64,000 nucleotides of DNA from Sphingomonadales bacterium (GCA_017302615.1 JAFLDB010000011.1:1-64000), one strand, 5' to 3'; positions 1-10,602 are shown, numbered from the stretch's first letter. Made by a program: numbers and translations. Notes: generated by a model from the sequence alone, not told the origin.

Positions 1-432
1 GCCCGAGTGGTATCGGTCCACATCGTTGATCTCCGGAAGTTTTCGCAAAACCCCTGAATCAATGACTTGGGCGGGCGTCAAGCTAACCCGCTGATACCAC
101 TCAACTTAGTTTCGGATCAGGCTCTAAGGGTTAAATCCTTTGACGAAAGAGCGGCGATTGAGTTGTCACTGATGACAAGAGCTGCAATTTTGAACGGAAG
201 TAAGCGCGGTGGATCAAGCGAGCCATGGCAGAAAGTGAAAATAGATCGGCAAATCGTGGCCATCGCAAAGGTCGCAGAGAGTTCGCTCTTGTATGCGGAT
301 GATCTAAATCTAGTTGCCTTCGCGAAGGCTCAAGGCCTGCAGACCGTTTCCACCTGGGAGCTACCAGTGCCAGAAGGCGCAAAGAACCTCTTCACTAGCG
401 CTGGCTTGGGTCCGAGTGGCTACGACGGGTAA
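1..432 (+). pseudogene. PIN-domain (VapC-like) nuclease, 3' part; interrupted or truncated
   Basis: The open frame from about position 58 to 432 encodes the C-terminal half of a PIN-domain protein: a mid-domain FDERAAIEL segment, then KIDRQIVAIAKV, a YADDLNLVAFAKAQG acidic segment and a TWELPVP end. This order is typical of VapC-like single-strand RNases. The N-terminal part with the first catalytic aspartate is not in this frame. The same frame is open from base 1 to an in-frame TGA at 55-57 (peptide ending VHIVDLRKFSQNP), so the gene is either broken here or two reading frames abut at the window edge. The TTG at 67 is the only start-like codon before the conserved block and has no clear ribosome-binding site. 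Base composition is lower in GC than the neighbours, as expected for a mobile toxin gene. Confidence 0.5.
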
Positions 433-479
433 AGCTACGATTAGACCCGCCTTAAGAGCTCAATCCCCCTCAATCCCCC

Positions 480-2488
<2,009 letters not shown>

Positions 2489-2538
2489 ATGGCCGCAAGA
2501 TAGGGGCAGGGGGCGCCGCTGGCAATGGCCGGGCGGTG

Positions 2539-3195
2539 CTATTTCAGCCGGGCGGTGCCGGGCGCGCGGAGCATGGCGGGGATGGGTAGCTGCGGCGCGG
2601 CGGACATCAGGCGGCGTTCCAGTTCCGGCGTGTACTTGACCAGCGCGGTATTCTCACGCGGCAGCGGGCGGGCCAGCCAGGCATCCAGGTCATCGGGCGC
2701 CGCGGCCGAACAGCGCCCGTTGCCGCCGCCCGGGGCCGGCAGCCACAGGTAGAACGAGGTGATGGAATCGCCCAGCCGCGTGCCGCCCACATAACTGTCG
2801 ATGGTATTGGCCATCACCACGTCGTAGCGACCGGGTTCGAGCAGGTAATTGGCGCCCTCGCGGAGCGATCCGCGCCCACCGAGCAACGGCCCGTTGAGTA
2901 GTTGCCCGCGAAACCGGTAACAGATCGCCACGCGGGACTCATTGATCAACTGCACCCCGCGCAGGGTTACCTGCGGTGTTGCGCGCGAGGTGAATCCGCC
3001 GACCGACTGGTAAATCCCCGGCAGCAATTCCAGGTCGTTCCAGCGGTGCCAGCCGACATTGCGGGCAATCTCCGCATCGCCAAGGCCCTGGCGTTTGAAC
3101 TGGGCGAGCATTGTTTCCGTCGCGCGGTTGCGGGCTTCGGCCGGGACGGCCGACAGCGTCAGCAGGGCAAGGCACAGGGCGCGGATCGGGCGCAT
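2539..3195 (-). CDS. Secreted hypothetical protein
   Basis: A 218-residue protein with an N-terminal signal peptide (MRPIRALCLALLTLSAVPAEA, cleavage likely after AEA) and no other membrane segment, so probably periplasmic. The start at 3195 is preceded by GGGAG; a longer upstream start would add residues before the signal sequence and is less likely. The mature part has two cysteines, proline/glycine-rich stretches and a segment ending YLWLPAPGGG. I do not recognise a family. It lies downstream of and divergent from the SRAP-like gene, and precedes the thiC leader on the same strand. Confidence 0.75.
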   Translation of the reverse strand: MRPIRALCLALLTLSAVPAEARNRATETMLAQFKRQGLGDAEIARNVGWHRWNDLELLPGIYQSVGGFTSRATPQVTLRGVQLINESRVAICYRFRGQLLNGPLLGGRGSLREGANYLLEPGRYDVVMANTIDSYVGGTRLGDSITSFYLWLPAPGGGNGRCSAAAPDDLDAWLARPLPRENTALVKYTPELERRLMSAAPQLPIPAMLRAPGTARLK

Positions 3196-3289
3196 TGCGG
3201 GGTCTCCCTTGGGCTGTATTTGCGCCAAGTGATAACATCACCGCGCCATTGCGCAACGGGCCCGGGCCGCGCAATGCAGGGGCCTGCCG

Positions 3290-3907
3290 ATGACCGTGCT
3301 TTACCGCCTTGCCGCCGATGCCGCCGCGATTGCCCGCCACTTTGGCGCGGCGGCGGGCAGCGATCCGTGGATCAGGGGAACGGTCTCGCCCGGCAGCTTT
3401 GCCCCGGTGCTGACCACGGGCCGGGAATTCGTCGCCGGGCCGCGGCAGGAGCGTCAGCCCTTGCGGATGGTGCCGCGGCTGTGGGGCGTGCCGCCGCCGC
3501 CCGCGGCCTTCGATGCGGCGCGCGGCGTGCTGAGCGTGCGCAATCCGGACAGTCCGTTCTGGATCGGCAACCTGCGCAACAGCGAGTTCCGCTGCCTGGT
3601 GCCGGCCACTGCGCTGATGGTCTGGGGGCGGGCCGATCCCGCCACGGGCAAGCGCCGCCAGCTGTGGCTTGCTCCGTCGGACCAGCCGCTGTTTGCGCTG
3701 GCGGGCGTGTGGAAGGACAGCGAAGTGCCCAGCTTCGCGCTGCTGACCACAGAAGCGAACGCGGTGTGGCGGCAGGCCGGGCACGATGCGATGCCGGTGA
3801 TCCTGCCGCCCGATCCGGCGGCCTGGCAAAGCTGGCTGCGGGCGGACTGGAAGCGGGCCGCAGACCTGCTGCAGCCCTATCCTTCCAGCCTGGTCCGGGA
3901 AGTCTAG
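3290..3907 (+). CDS. SRAP (HMCES/YedK)-like protein lacking the catalytic cysteine
   Basis: A 205-residue protein of the SOS response-associated peptidase fold. This family normally crosslinks abasic sites in single-stranded DNA through Cys2. Visible family landmarks are the N-terminal LYRLA helix start, an FRCLVPATAL strand, PLFALAGVW, LTTEAN and a GHDAMPVIL block with the conserved histidine. The usual MC start is replaced by MT (codon ACC). The asparagine of the N-x-R motif reads SVRN, and the glutamate after the CLVP strand is absent (ALMVW). Only the histidine remains, so the crosslinking chemistry is probably lost. No alternative upstream start restores Cys2. It converges on the next gene with overlapping stops (CTAG). 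Confidence 0.75.
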   Translation: MTVLYRLAADAAAIARHFGAAAGSDPWIRGTVSPGSFAPVLTTGREFVAGPRQERQPLRMVPRLWGVPPPPAAFDAARGVLSVRNPDSPFWIGNLRNSEFRCLVPATALMVWGRADPATGKRRQLWLAPSDQPLFALAGVWKDSEVPSFALLTTEANAVWRQAGHDAMPVILPPDPAAWQSWLRADWKRAADLLQPYPSSLVREV

Positions 3908-4308
3908 GCCAGCCGCTGCGCGCCCAGCACTGCCAGCACCAGCCCCATCAGGACTGTCGTCATCGCCCAGCCGCGGTGCATGTGGGTCAGGCTGCGCAGC
4001 CAGAACTGGCTGTAGATATCGACAAAGCCGAGGATCATCAGCGCCTCGACCATCATCGCCCCGCCCATCACCTTGAGCACGCAGGACATCAGGTCGGCCG
4101 GGACCCACGGGTTGGTGAGGTACACCACCGCGCCGATCACCAGTTCCATCATCCCGCACAGGAACTGCAGCGCCGGGCTGCGTTCCACCTCGTTCAGCAT
4201 CTCGCGCCAGATGCCCGGCTTGCGCAGGGCCCCCACCCCGGCAAACACCGCGGCCAGGCCCAGCAGCATGGCCGACCAGGCGGTGGCATCGATCGTATGA
4301 CTTGGCAT
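3904..4308 (-). CDS. Four-helix inner-membrane hypothetical protein
   Basis: A 134-residue protein with about four hydrophobic helices (roughly residues 10-28, 48-66, 72-95 and 112-130) and almost no soluble domain. The start at 4308 has an excellent GGAGGGA ribosome-binding site; the longer open frame to 4488 crosses the intergenic regulatory region. No family is recognised with confidence. It is divergent from the FMO operon and convergent with the SRAP-like gene, sharing a CTAG at the stops. It may share control with the palindrome at 4404-4419. Confidence 0.7.
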   Translation of the reverse strand: MPSHTIDATAWSAMLLGLAAVFAGVGALRKPGIWREMLNEVERSPALQFLCGMMELVIGAVVYLTNPWVPADLMSCVLKVMGGAMMVEALMILGFVDIYSQFWLRSLTHMHRGWAMTTVLMGLVLAVLGAQRLA

Positions 4309-4403
4309 TGTTCCCTCCAGACCGAAAAGGTCTCCCCGACAATGTATTGTGTTATGCGGGCAGGATGACGGCAGGCACGGCACTTGTCCAGCAGCACTAG
4401 ACA

Positions 4404-4419
4404 TTAATCGCGCGATTAA
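4404..4419. promoter_or_regulatory. 16-bp palindromic operator candidate upstream of the FMO-P450 operon
   Basis: The sequence TTAATCGCGCGATTAA is a perfect 16-bp palindrome in the divergent intergenic region, 50 bases before the FMO start. Its length and symmetry fit a dimeric TetR/MarR-type operator. No regulator gene is adjacent, so control would be in trans. Function is inferred from position only. Confidence 0.5.
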
Positions 4420-4469
4420 ACATACTCCTCGGCAAAGGCCCGCGAGCGGCCAAGGGAGAGTGACAGGCA

Positions 4470-5846
4470 ATGGCCCAGAACAAGCCACTTCCGCGCGTCT
4501 GCATCATCGGTGCGGGCTGCAGCGGGTTCACCACGGCCAAGCGGCTGAAGGATTACGGCATCCCGTTCGACGTGTTCGAAGCCTCCGACAACATCGGCGG
4601 GACCTGGTATTACAACAACCCCAACGGGATGAGCGCCTGTTACCAGAGCCTGCATATCGATACCTCGAAGTGGCGGCTGGCTTTCGAGGACTATCCGGTG
4701 CCGGAAGACTGGCCCGACTATCCGCACCATTCGCTGCTGCTGCAGTACTTCCACGATTACGTCGACCACTTCGGCCTGCGGGAGCATATCCGCTTCAACA
4801 CCCGGGTCGAGAAGGCGGAGCGCAAGGCCGGGGGCGGCTGGACGATCACGCTCTCCACCGGCGAAGTGAAGGACTATGACGCGCTGTGCGTCGCCAACGG
4901 CCACCACTGGGCGGCGCGCATTCCCGAATACCCCGGCAGCTTCAGCGGCGCGCAGATCCACAGCCACCAGTACCGCACCCCGTTCGAGCCGGTCGACTGC
5001 ATCGGCAAGCGGGTGCTGGTGGTCGGCATGGGCAACAGCGCGATGGACGTGGCCAGCGAACTGTCGCAGCGGCCGATGGCGGCCAAGCTGTTCGTCTCGA
5101 CCCGGCGCGGCGTGTGGATCTTCCCCAAGTACTATCGCGGCCAGCCGCTCGACAAGAACCCGGCCCCGGCCTGGATGCCCAAGGGGCTGCGCCAGTGGCT
5201 GGGCGCGCGGATGGTCAAGAAGCTGGTCGGCAGGATGAGCGACTATGGCCTGCCCGAACCGGAGATCGGCCCGTTCGAAAGCCACGGCACCGTTTCCGGT
5301 GAATTCCTGGTCCGGGCCGGATCGGGCGACATTGCGATGAAGCCGGGGATCGAGCGGCTCGACGGCGACGGGGTGGTCTTCACCGATGGCAGCCGAGAGC
5401 AGATCGACGTGATCGTCTGGGCTACCGGCTATGACATCAGCTTCCCGTTCTTTGACGAACCCGGCTTCAAGGCCGATGCCGATAACCGCCCGCCGCCGCT
5501 CTACAAGCGGATCATGAAGCCGGGGGTGCCGGACCTGTTCTACATGGGGCTGGCCCAGCCGCTGCCGACCTTGGTCAACTTTGCCGAACAGCAGAGCAAG
5601 CTGGTCGGGGCCTATCTGGCGGGACAATACCTGCCGCCGGATCCGGCCGAGATGGAGCGGGTGATCAAGGCGGACGAGGACTATTACACCGGGCACTATT
5701 ACGCCGCCCGCCGCCACACCATCCAGCTCGATTTCGATCACTATGTCCGCGCGCTGAAGAAGGAGCTGGAGAAGGGGGCGAAACGCGCCGCCGCGGCCGG
5801 CAATGCCCTGCCGGTTCCGGGCCGCCAGCTGGAGGAAGCAGCATGA
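4470..5846 (+). CDS. Flavin-containing monooxygenase / Baeyer-Villiger-type oxygenase
   Basis: A 458-residue FAD- and NADPH-dependent monooxygenase. The N-terminal FAD-binding GAGCSG lies at about residues 14-19 and the second nucleotide-binding GMGNSAMD near residue 188. The FMO fingerprint FSGAQIHSHQY sits at about 153-163, and a WATGYD motif is near 315. Such enzymes insert oxygen into ketones or oxidise N/S atoms. It opens an operon with the P450 and an enoyl-CoA hydratase, overlapping the P450 start by ATGA, which points to one catabolic pathway. Start ATG 4470 follows a GGGAGAG ribosome-binding site. The substrate cannot be told. Confidence 0.9.
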   Translation: MAQNKPLPRVCIIGAGCSGFTTAKRLKDYGIPFDVFEASDNIGGTWYYNNPNGMSACYQSLHIDTSKWRLAFEDYPVPEDWPDYPHHSLLLQYFHDYVDHFGLREHIRFNTRVEKAERKAGGGWTITLSTGEVKDYDALCVANGHHWAARIPEYPGSFSGAQIHSHQYRTPFEPVDCIGKRVLVVGMGNSAMDVASELSQRPMAAKLFVSTRRGVWIFPKYYRGQPLDKNPAPAWMPKGLRQWLGARMVKKLVGRMSDYGLPEPEIGPFESHGTVSGEFLVRAGSGDIAMKPGIERLDGDGVVFTDGSREQIDVIVWATGYDISFPFFDEPGFKADADNRPPPLYKRIMKPGVPDLFYMGLAQPLPTLVNFAEQQSKLVGAYLAGQYLPPDPAEMERVIKADEDYYTGHYYAARRHTIQLDFDHYVRALKKELEKGAKRAAAAGNALPVPGRQLEEAA

Positions 5847-7054
5847 CCGCCCGCGCCCTGACCCCGATCGATCTCAGCGATACCGCGCTCTATACCGAAG
5901 ACCGCTGGCGCGAGCCCTTCGCCCGGCTGCGCGCCGAAGCGCCGGTCAGCTGGCGCGAGGACAGCCCCTATGGCGGCTACTGGTCGGTCGTCACCCATGA
6001 CCTGTGCCAGGCGGTGGAACTGGACTGGGAAACCTATTCCTCGCAGACCGGCAACATCACCATCGCCGACGGGGTTGCGGGCAGCGATTTTCCCAACTTC
6101 ATCGCGATGGATCCGCCGCGCCATACCGAGCAGCGCCGGGTGATCGCCGCCGCTTTCACGCCCAGCCAGATGCAGCACCGCGAACGCCAGGTGCGGGAAC
6201 GGACCAAGGAGCTGTTCGATGCCCTGCCGGTGGGCGAAACGTTTGATTGGGTGGCCGAAGTCTCGATCCCGCTGACCATCGGCATGCTGGCGATCGTGCT
6301 CGACTTTCCGTGGGAAGAGCGGATGGACCTGCGTAAGTGGTCCGATATGGCCAGCAACGTCTCGCCCGAGGTGATGACCGAGGAATACTATCAGACCTTC
6401 TTTGCCGAGATGGGGCTGATGCTGGCCCGGTTCGACCAGTTGCTGGAGGCCCGCCGGGCGCAGGAGCCGGCCGACGATATTCTCAGCCGGATGGTCCATT
6501 CCGAAGCCATGGGCAACCTGACCCCGCTGGAAAAGATCGCCAATATCGCCCTGCTGATCGTCGGCGGGAACGATACCACCCGCAATTCGATGAGCGGGCT
6601 GGTCGAGGCGCTGCACCGCTATCCCGAAGCGCGCGCCGCGCTGAAGGCCGATCGTGCACTGATCCCCAATGCCTCACAGGAAATCGTCCGCTGGCAAAGC
6701 CCGGTCACCCACATGCGCCGCACCCTGACCCGCGATGCCGAACTGGGCGGACAGCAGCTGAAGGCCGGCGAAAAGATCGTGATGTGGTACCTCTCGGCCA
6801 ACCGCGACGAGCGGATCTTTGCCGATGCCGAGCGGTTCGATCCGGCCCGCGAAAATGCGCGCCGCCACATCGGCTTTGGCCACGGCATCCACCGCTGCGT
6901 CGGGGCGCGGCTGGCCGAGATCCAGCTTGATACGGTGATCCGGGAATTGCTCGACCGCGGCCTGGTGGCAGAGCCGCAGGGCGCGACGGTGCGGCTGGCC
7001 AGTCCGTTCCTGCACGGCATCACCAGCCTGCCGGTAAAGCTGGTGCGGGAATGA
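5843..7054 (+). CDS. Cytochrome P450
   Basis: A 403-residue soluble bacterial class I P450. The I-helix oxygen-activation segment GGNDTTRNS is near residue 240, the K-helix ExxR reads EIVR, and the haem-binding signature FGHGIHRCVG is at about 343-352 with the axial cysteine. It is closely similar in these segments to the second P450 at 23786-25036. It needs external ferredoxin and reductase, neither of which lies nearby. It is translationally coupled on both sides by ATGA overlaps, to the FMO upstream and the hydratase downstream. Hydroxylation of a terpenoid, steroid or alkyl chain is plausible but unproven. Confidence 0.95.
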   Translation: MTARALTPIDLSDTALYTEDRWREPFARLRAEAPVSWREDSPYGGYWSVVTHDLCQAVELDWETYSSQTGNITIADGVAGSDFPNFIAMDPPRHTEQRRVIAAAFTPSQMQHRERQVRERTKELFDALPVGETFDWVAEVSIPLTIGMLAIVLDFPWEERMDLRKWSDMASNVSPEVMTEEYYQTFFAEMGLMLARFDQLLEARRAQEPADDILSRMVHSEAMGNLTPLEKIANIALLIVGGNDTTRNSMSGLVEALHRYPEARAALKADRALIPNASQEIVRWQSPVTHMRRTLTRDAELGGQQLKAGEKIVMWYLSANRDERIFADAERFDPARENARRHIGFGHGIHRCVGARLAEIQLDTVIRELLDRGLVAEPQGATVRLASPFLHGITSLPVKLVRE

Positions 7055-7914
7055 CCGCCGCTTTCGAAACCCTGCTGGTCGAACAGGACGGCCCGATCCT
7101 GTGGGTGCGGCTCAATCGGCCCGAAGTGCTCAACGCCTATACCAACCAGATGGGCGCGGAACTGGTCCGGGCGATCGCGCGGGCCGATGCCGACGATAGC
7201 GTCAAGGTGGTGGTGCTGACCGGGACGGGCCGGGTGTTCTGCGCCGGGGCCGATGTCTCCGCCGGGGCCGGGGCTTTCGATACCGAGAGCGGCGAGGGCG
7301 CCAAGAACTTCGGCAGTTCGGGCGCGGGGCGCGAGAATTCCAACTTCGTCGGCGCGATGATGGACAGCGTGAAGCCGCTGCTGGTTGCGTTCAACGGATC
7401 GGCGGCCGGCGTGGGGCTGACCCTGACCCTGCCCTGCGATATCCGCATCGCGGCGGACAATGCGAAGTTCGGCTGCGTTTTCACCCGGCGCGGGCTGGTG
7501 CCCGAAGCGGGCTCGGCCTGGTTCCTGCCGCGGCTGGTCGGCCTCGCCACCGCGCTCAAGTGGTGCATGACCGGGGCGCTGGTCCCGGCGCAGGAAGCGC
7601 TTGGTGCCGGGCTGGTCAGCGAACTGGTCCCCGCCGAAGGGCTGGAAGCCCGCGCGCGCGAACTGGCGCTGGAGATTGCCGCCAACTGCTCACCCGTTGC
7701 GCTCGCGCTGACCCGCCGGATGCTGTGGACCTTTTCGGCGCAGGACGGGCCGGAAGGGGCGCTTTCGGTCGATGCCGCGCTCAACATCGCGCTGGGCGCA
7801 AAGGGCGACGTGCATGAAGGCGTGGCGGCATTCCTTGAGAAACGCGCGCCCGCTTTCCCCTTGTCGGTCAGCGCCGACCTGCCGGATACGCCGTGGTATT
7901 TCCAGCGCACCTGA
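7051..7914 (+). CDS. Enoyl-CoA hydratase/isomerase family protein
   Basis: A 287-residue crotonase-fold enzyme acting on acyl-CoA intermediates. The oxyanion-hole elements are visible as VFCAGADVSAG (about residues 64-74) and NGSAAGVGLTLTLPCD (about 112-127). An acidic residue in the usual second catalytic region (LVPEAGSAW) follows. It is the third gene of the FMO-P450 operon, overlapping the P450 stop by ATGA. That suggests the oxidised product is handled as a CoA thioester. It is followed by the long palindrome at 7931-8012. Confidence 0.88.
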   Translation: MTAAFETLLVEQDGPILWVRLNRPEVLNAYTNQMGAELVRAIARADADDSVKVVVLTGTGRVFCAGADVSAGAGAFDTESGEGAKNFGSSGAGRENSNFVGAMMDSVKPLLVAFNGSAAGVGLTLTLPCDIRIAADNAKFGCVFTRRGLVPEAGSAWFLPRLVGLATALKWCMTGALVPAQEALGAGLVSELVPAEGLEARARELALEIAANCSPVALALTRRMLWTFSAQDGPEGALSVDAALNIALGAKGDVHEGVAAFLEKRAPAFPLSVSADLPDTPWYFQRT

Positions 7915-7930
7915 TCCACTGGCGTGGATG

Positions 7931-8012
7931 CATCACCGGCCCGCTCCCCCGACCCAGCCACCCACAGGGTATCCTCATCGGGTGGTTGGGTCGGGGGAGC
8001 GGGCCGGTGATG
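7931..8012. repeat. 82-bp dispersed palindrome with 33-bp stem (copy 1)
   Basis: The left arm 7931-7963 and right arm 7980-8012 are inverse complements over 33 bases with one G-T exception, closed by a 16-base loop. The arms contain a GGCCCGCTCCCCCG box. A second copy of the same family lies at 18010-18092. It sits between the convergent hydratase and porin genes and could act as a bidirectional terminator. A smaller hairpin (GGTTTC/GAAACC, about 8015-8035) follows. Interspersed positions and shared sequence suggest a REP-like element family. Confidence 0.85.
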
Positions 8013-8039
8013 CCGGTTTCCGTTTTGCTGAAACCCAGA

Positions 8040-8885
8040 TCAGAAACTGTAGGACAGCCCGGCCACGGCGAAGACCTGGCTGGCGCTGCCCGCGTCCCGC
8101 ACCACCGGGCTGTCCGCGAACCGCCCCAGCATCCGCTTGTAATTGACCAGCGTAAAGGCCCCCCAGCCCTTGCGCGGATTGCCGCCAAGGTCATGGGTGT
8201 AAAGCAGCGAGGTGCCCAGGCTCTTGAACCCCGCTCCGCCGGTGGAATAGGCCGGCAGCAGATTGCCCGGCGCGACATCGAAATAGGTCCGGGCATAGCC
8301 ATCGCCGACATAGTCCGCCGAAACCCCGATCCGGGCAAAGCTGCGCTGCGATACCGGAGAGCTGAGCGAAACGGCGGGCGTCAGGACAAAGCTTTTGTGC
8401 GCGCCATTGATGTCATGCAGGAAGGTCACGTCGAAGTTCAGGCTGGCCGGGGGGATCAGCACCCCGCGCTTGCCGATGCCCGCGGTCAGGCCCAGTTCGA
8501 CCGCGGTCTTGCGGTCACCCAATTGGGCCACGCGCGAGTCCTTCAGGTCCTGGGTCCGGTCCAGCCGGACCTGGACCACCGGCCCCAGCACCAGCCGGGT
8601 CTTGCTGCCGGGCTTGTCGGGCACGAAATCGGTGTAGAGGTTGAGCCCGCGCATCTGGAACTCGATGCCCGAGACCCGGCCCTGGAAGATACCGCCGGGT
8701 TGCAGCTCGTAATCGTCGGAGCCTTCGTAATCGGGGGCCGCGCCCAGCCCGAAGCCCACGGTCAGCCGGTCGCCACCATCGTCGCGGACACCGGCCGACG
8801 GACCGGCCGGCGGGCCTTCCTGGGCGAGGGCCGGGGCTGCCGAAAGCAGCAGGGCAGGCAGCAGGGCTGCACGGATCATGGACAT
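8040..8885 (-). CDS. MipA/OmpV family outer-membrane protein
   Basis: A 281-residue protein with a signal peptide (MIRAALLPALLLSAAPALA, cleaved before QEG) and the family opening LGAAPDYEGSDDYE. Alternating amphipathic strands follow, ending in a terminal phenylalanine typical of beta-barrels folded by BAM. Such proteins act as small porins or as scaffolds for murein-synthesising enzymes. ATG at 8885 and 8879 are both possible starts; neither has a strong ribosome-binding site. It is convergent with the hydratase operon. Confidence 0.88.
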   Translation of the reverse strand: MSMIRAALLPALLLSAAPALAQEGPPAGPSAGVRDDGGDRLTVGFGLGAAPDYEGSDDYELQPGGIFQGRVSGIEFQMRGLNLYTDFVPDKPGSKTRLVLGPVVQVRLDRTQDLKDSRVAQLGDRKTAVELGLTAGIGKRGVLIPPASLNFDVTFLHDINGAHKSFVLTPAVSLSSPVSQRSFARIGVSADYVGDGYARTYFDVAPGNLLPAYSTGGAGFKSLGTSLLYTHDLGGNPRKGWGAFTLVNYKRMLGRFADSPVVRDAGSASQVFAVAGLSYSF

Positions 8886-8971
8886 GGCGTTGCTAAACTC
8901 CCGGTTTCGCCCCAGACCGGGGATATAGGCGTTGCTGCCCTTGGCACAACGGCACGAAAGGACAGGTGAGG

Positions 8972-9952
8972 ATGACCTACCGGCTCTATGGCGCGCTCGG
9001 CTCGCCCTATTCGCAAAAGCTGCGCGCCCTGCTGCGCTATCGCCGCATTGCGCACCTGTGGATCGACGGGGCCGCCACGCGCGAGGCGCTGGGCCAGGTT
9101 CGCGCGCCGGTGATCCCGGTGCTGCAATATCCGGACGGGCATTATGACAACGACAGCACGCCGGTGATCTACGACCTTGAGGCGCGCCATGCCGAGCGGC
9201 GGGTGGTGCCGGACGATCCGGGCCAGGCCTTCATCGCCCACCTGCTGGAAGATTTTGCCGACGAATGGCTGACCAAGGCGATGTTCGGCTATCGCTGGCT
9301 GGCCGAAGTCGATCAGGTGCAGATGAGCCGCTGGCTCGCCTTCGACAACATGAAGGGCGGCGGGCTGGACAAGAGCCAGCACTTTGCCGAGCAGTTCCGC
9401 GCCCGGCAGGTTTCGCGCATGGCGCTGGTCGGCTGCACGGCAGAGAACTTCCCGCTGATCGAGGCCAGCACCCGCGCCGTCCTCGCCGCGCTGGAAGCCC
9501 ATGTGGTGAACCGCCACTGCCTGTTCGGCACCCGGCCCAGCCTGGCCGAATTCGGCATCTTCGGCCAGCTATCCCAGCTTGGCACCGATCCCACCCCGCA
9601 GGCGATGATGCGGGCGGACTATCCCTATACCTACCGCTGGCTGGCCCACATCGACGACATGAGCGGGGTCGAGGGCGAATGGGAACCCGGCTTTGCCCTG
9701 GTGGTGGCCGAGCTGGTGCGGATCGCGGGGCAGGTCTACGTGCCGTTCCTGCGCGCCAACGAGGCAGCGGCGGAAGCCGGGGCCGAGACGTTCCGGATGG
9801 AGGCCATGGGCCACCCTTACGAACAGGGCGTGTTCAAGTACCAGATCAAATGCCTGCGCGAACTGCGCGCCCGCCATGCCGCCCTGCCGCCAGAGGCCCG
9901 GGCCGAAGTCGACGCGCTGCTGGGGGACGACTGGCTGGGGCTGCTGACTTAA
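8972..9952 (+). CDS. Glutathione S-transferase family protein
   Basis: A 326-residue protein with an N-terminal thioredoxin-like domain (YGALGSPYSQKLRALLRYR with a serine at the usual catalytic position, then a VIPVLQYPDG strand and DSTPVIYDL). A longer-than-usual helical C-terminal domain follows. The start chosen is ATG 8972 with AAGGA upstream; a GTG at 8966 is also in frame. The family conjugates or reduces electrophiles, or acts as an isomerase in aromatic catabolism. It converges on a lipoprotein gene with stops overlapping as TTAA. Confidence 0.82.
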   Translation: MTYRLYGALGSPYSQKLRALLRYRRIAHLWIDGAATREALGQVRAPVIPVLQYPDGHYDNDSTPVIYDLEARHAERRVVPDDPGQAFIAHLLEDFADEWLTKAMFGYRWLAEVDQVQMSRWLAFDNMKGGGLDKSQHFAEQFRARQVSRMALVGCTAENFPLIEASTRAVLAALEAHVVNRHCLFGTRPSLAEFGIFGQLSQLGTDPTPQAMMRADYPYTYRWLAHIDDMSGVEGEWEPGFALVVAELVRIAGQVYVPFLRANEAAAEAGAETFRMEAMGHPYEQGVFKYQIKCLRELRARHAALPPEARAEVDALLGDDWLGLLT

Positions 9953-10491
9953 GGCACTCGGGGCAGCTTCAGCAGAGCCGCCTCGATCGCCATGGCATCG
10001 CCGCCGCCGACAATCAGCGGAACCAGCTCCACTTCGACGTTCTGGCGGTAATAGTGCAGGATCGGCGTACCCGCGCCGTCCTGCTGGACCCAGGCCTTGT
10101 CGGGATCGCCGGCCAGGTCGCGCTTGTCGCCGGGGCGGGTGTTGCGGGTCATCTGGGTGGCCTTGTCGAAATAGACCGGATCGTGGACGATGAAGTTCAG
10201 CCGCAGCGACTTGTCCTTGCCGCGATAGGTGCAGCCGGACATCGTCCCCATCATCTCCGGCTCGGTCTTTTCCACCGCAAAGCCCAGCGCCGCGCCAACC
10301 GCCCCGGTATCGAGAAGGCAGGGGTTGGCGAGCTTTGCCGGGTCCATTGCCGCGACAGCAGGGGCGGGGGGCTGTGCCTGTTCCGGGCTCGCGCCCGATG
10401 GAGCCGGAGCGGCAGGATCGACCGGGGCCTGCTCGGCCTGTCCGCAGGCGGCGAGGCAAAGGGCTAGGGCGAGGGAAATGGCGCGGCGCAT
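9949..10491 (-). CDS. Lipoprotein, hypothetical
   Basis: A 180-residue protein with a lipobox (LALCLAAC) at residues 10-17, so the mature form starts at an acylated cysteine. A proline/alanine-rich linker (about 18-50) follows, then a domain with two cysteines (NPCLLD and SGCTYRG) and a C-terminal VELVPLIVGGGDAMA segment. The start at 10491 is preceded by AAAGGA. A much longer open frame on this strand extends past it antisense to the LuxR gene and is rejected. No domain is recognised. Its stop overlaps the GST stop antiparallel. Confidence 0.78.
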   Translation of the reverse strand: MRRAISLALALCLAACGQAEQAPVDPAAPAPSGASPEQAQPPAPAVAAMDPAKLANPCLLDTGAVGAALGFAVEKTEPEMMGTMSGCTYRGKDKSLRLNFIVHDPVYFDKATQMTRNTRPGDKRDLAGDPDKAWVQQDGAGTPILHYYRQNVEVELVPLIVGGGDAMAIEAALLKLPRVP

Positions 10492-10562
10492 CGGGGGTCC
10501 TTTCTGCGAGTGAATCTCAAGCAATTTCGTGCTCTTGCTGTCCTTTCCCGCTTGGCAACACA

Positions 10563-10578
10563 CTACCCGAACAGGTAG
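10563..10578. promoter_or_regulatory. lux-box-like palindrome before the LuxR-type gene
   Basis: CTACCCG-AA-CAGGTAG: 7-bp arms with one mismatch around a 2-base spacer, ending 24 bases before the regulator start. A near-identical palindrome lies downstream at 11770-11785. The position suggests autoregulation. The site is inferred, not known. Confidence 0.6.
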
Positions 10579-10602
10579 GACTGCTGCCCAAGGATGGGCT
10601 TG

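Noticed and set aside
2939..4342. 467-codon minus-strand frame across the SRAP-like gene
   Set aside because: Arg/Gly/Pro-rich shadow sequence that overlaps three better supported genes.
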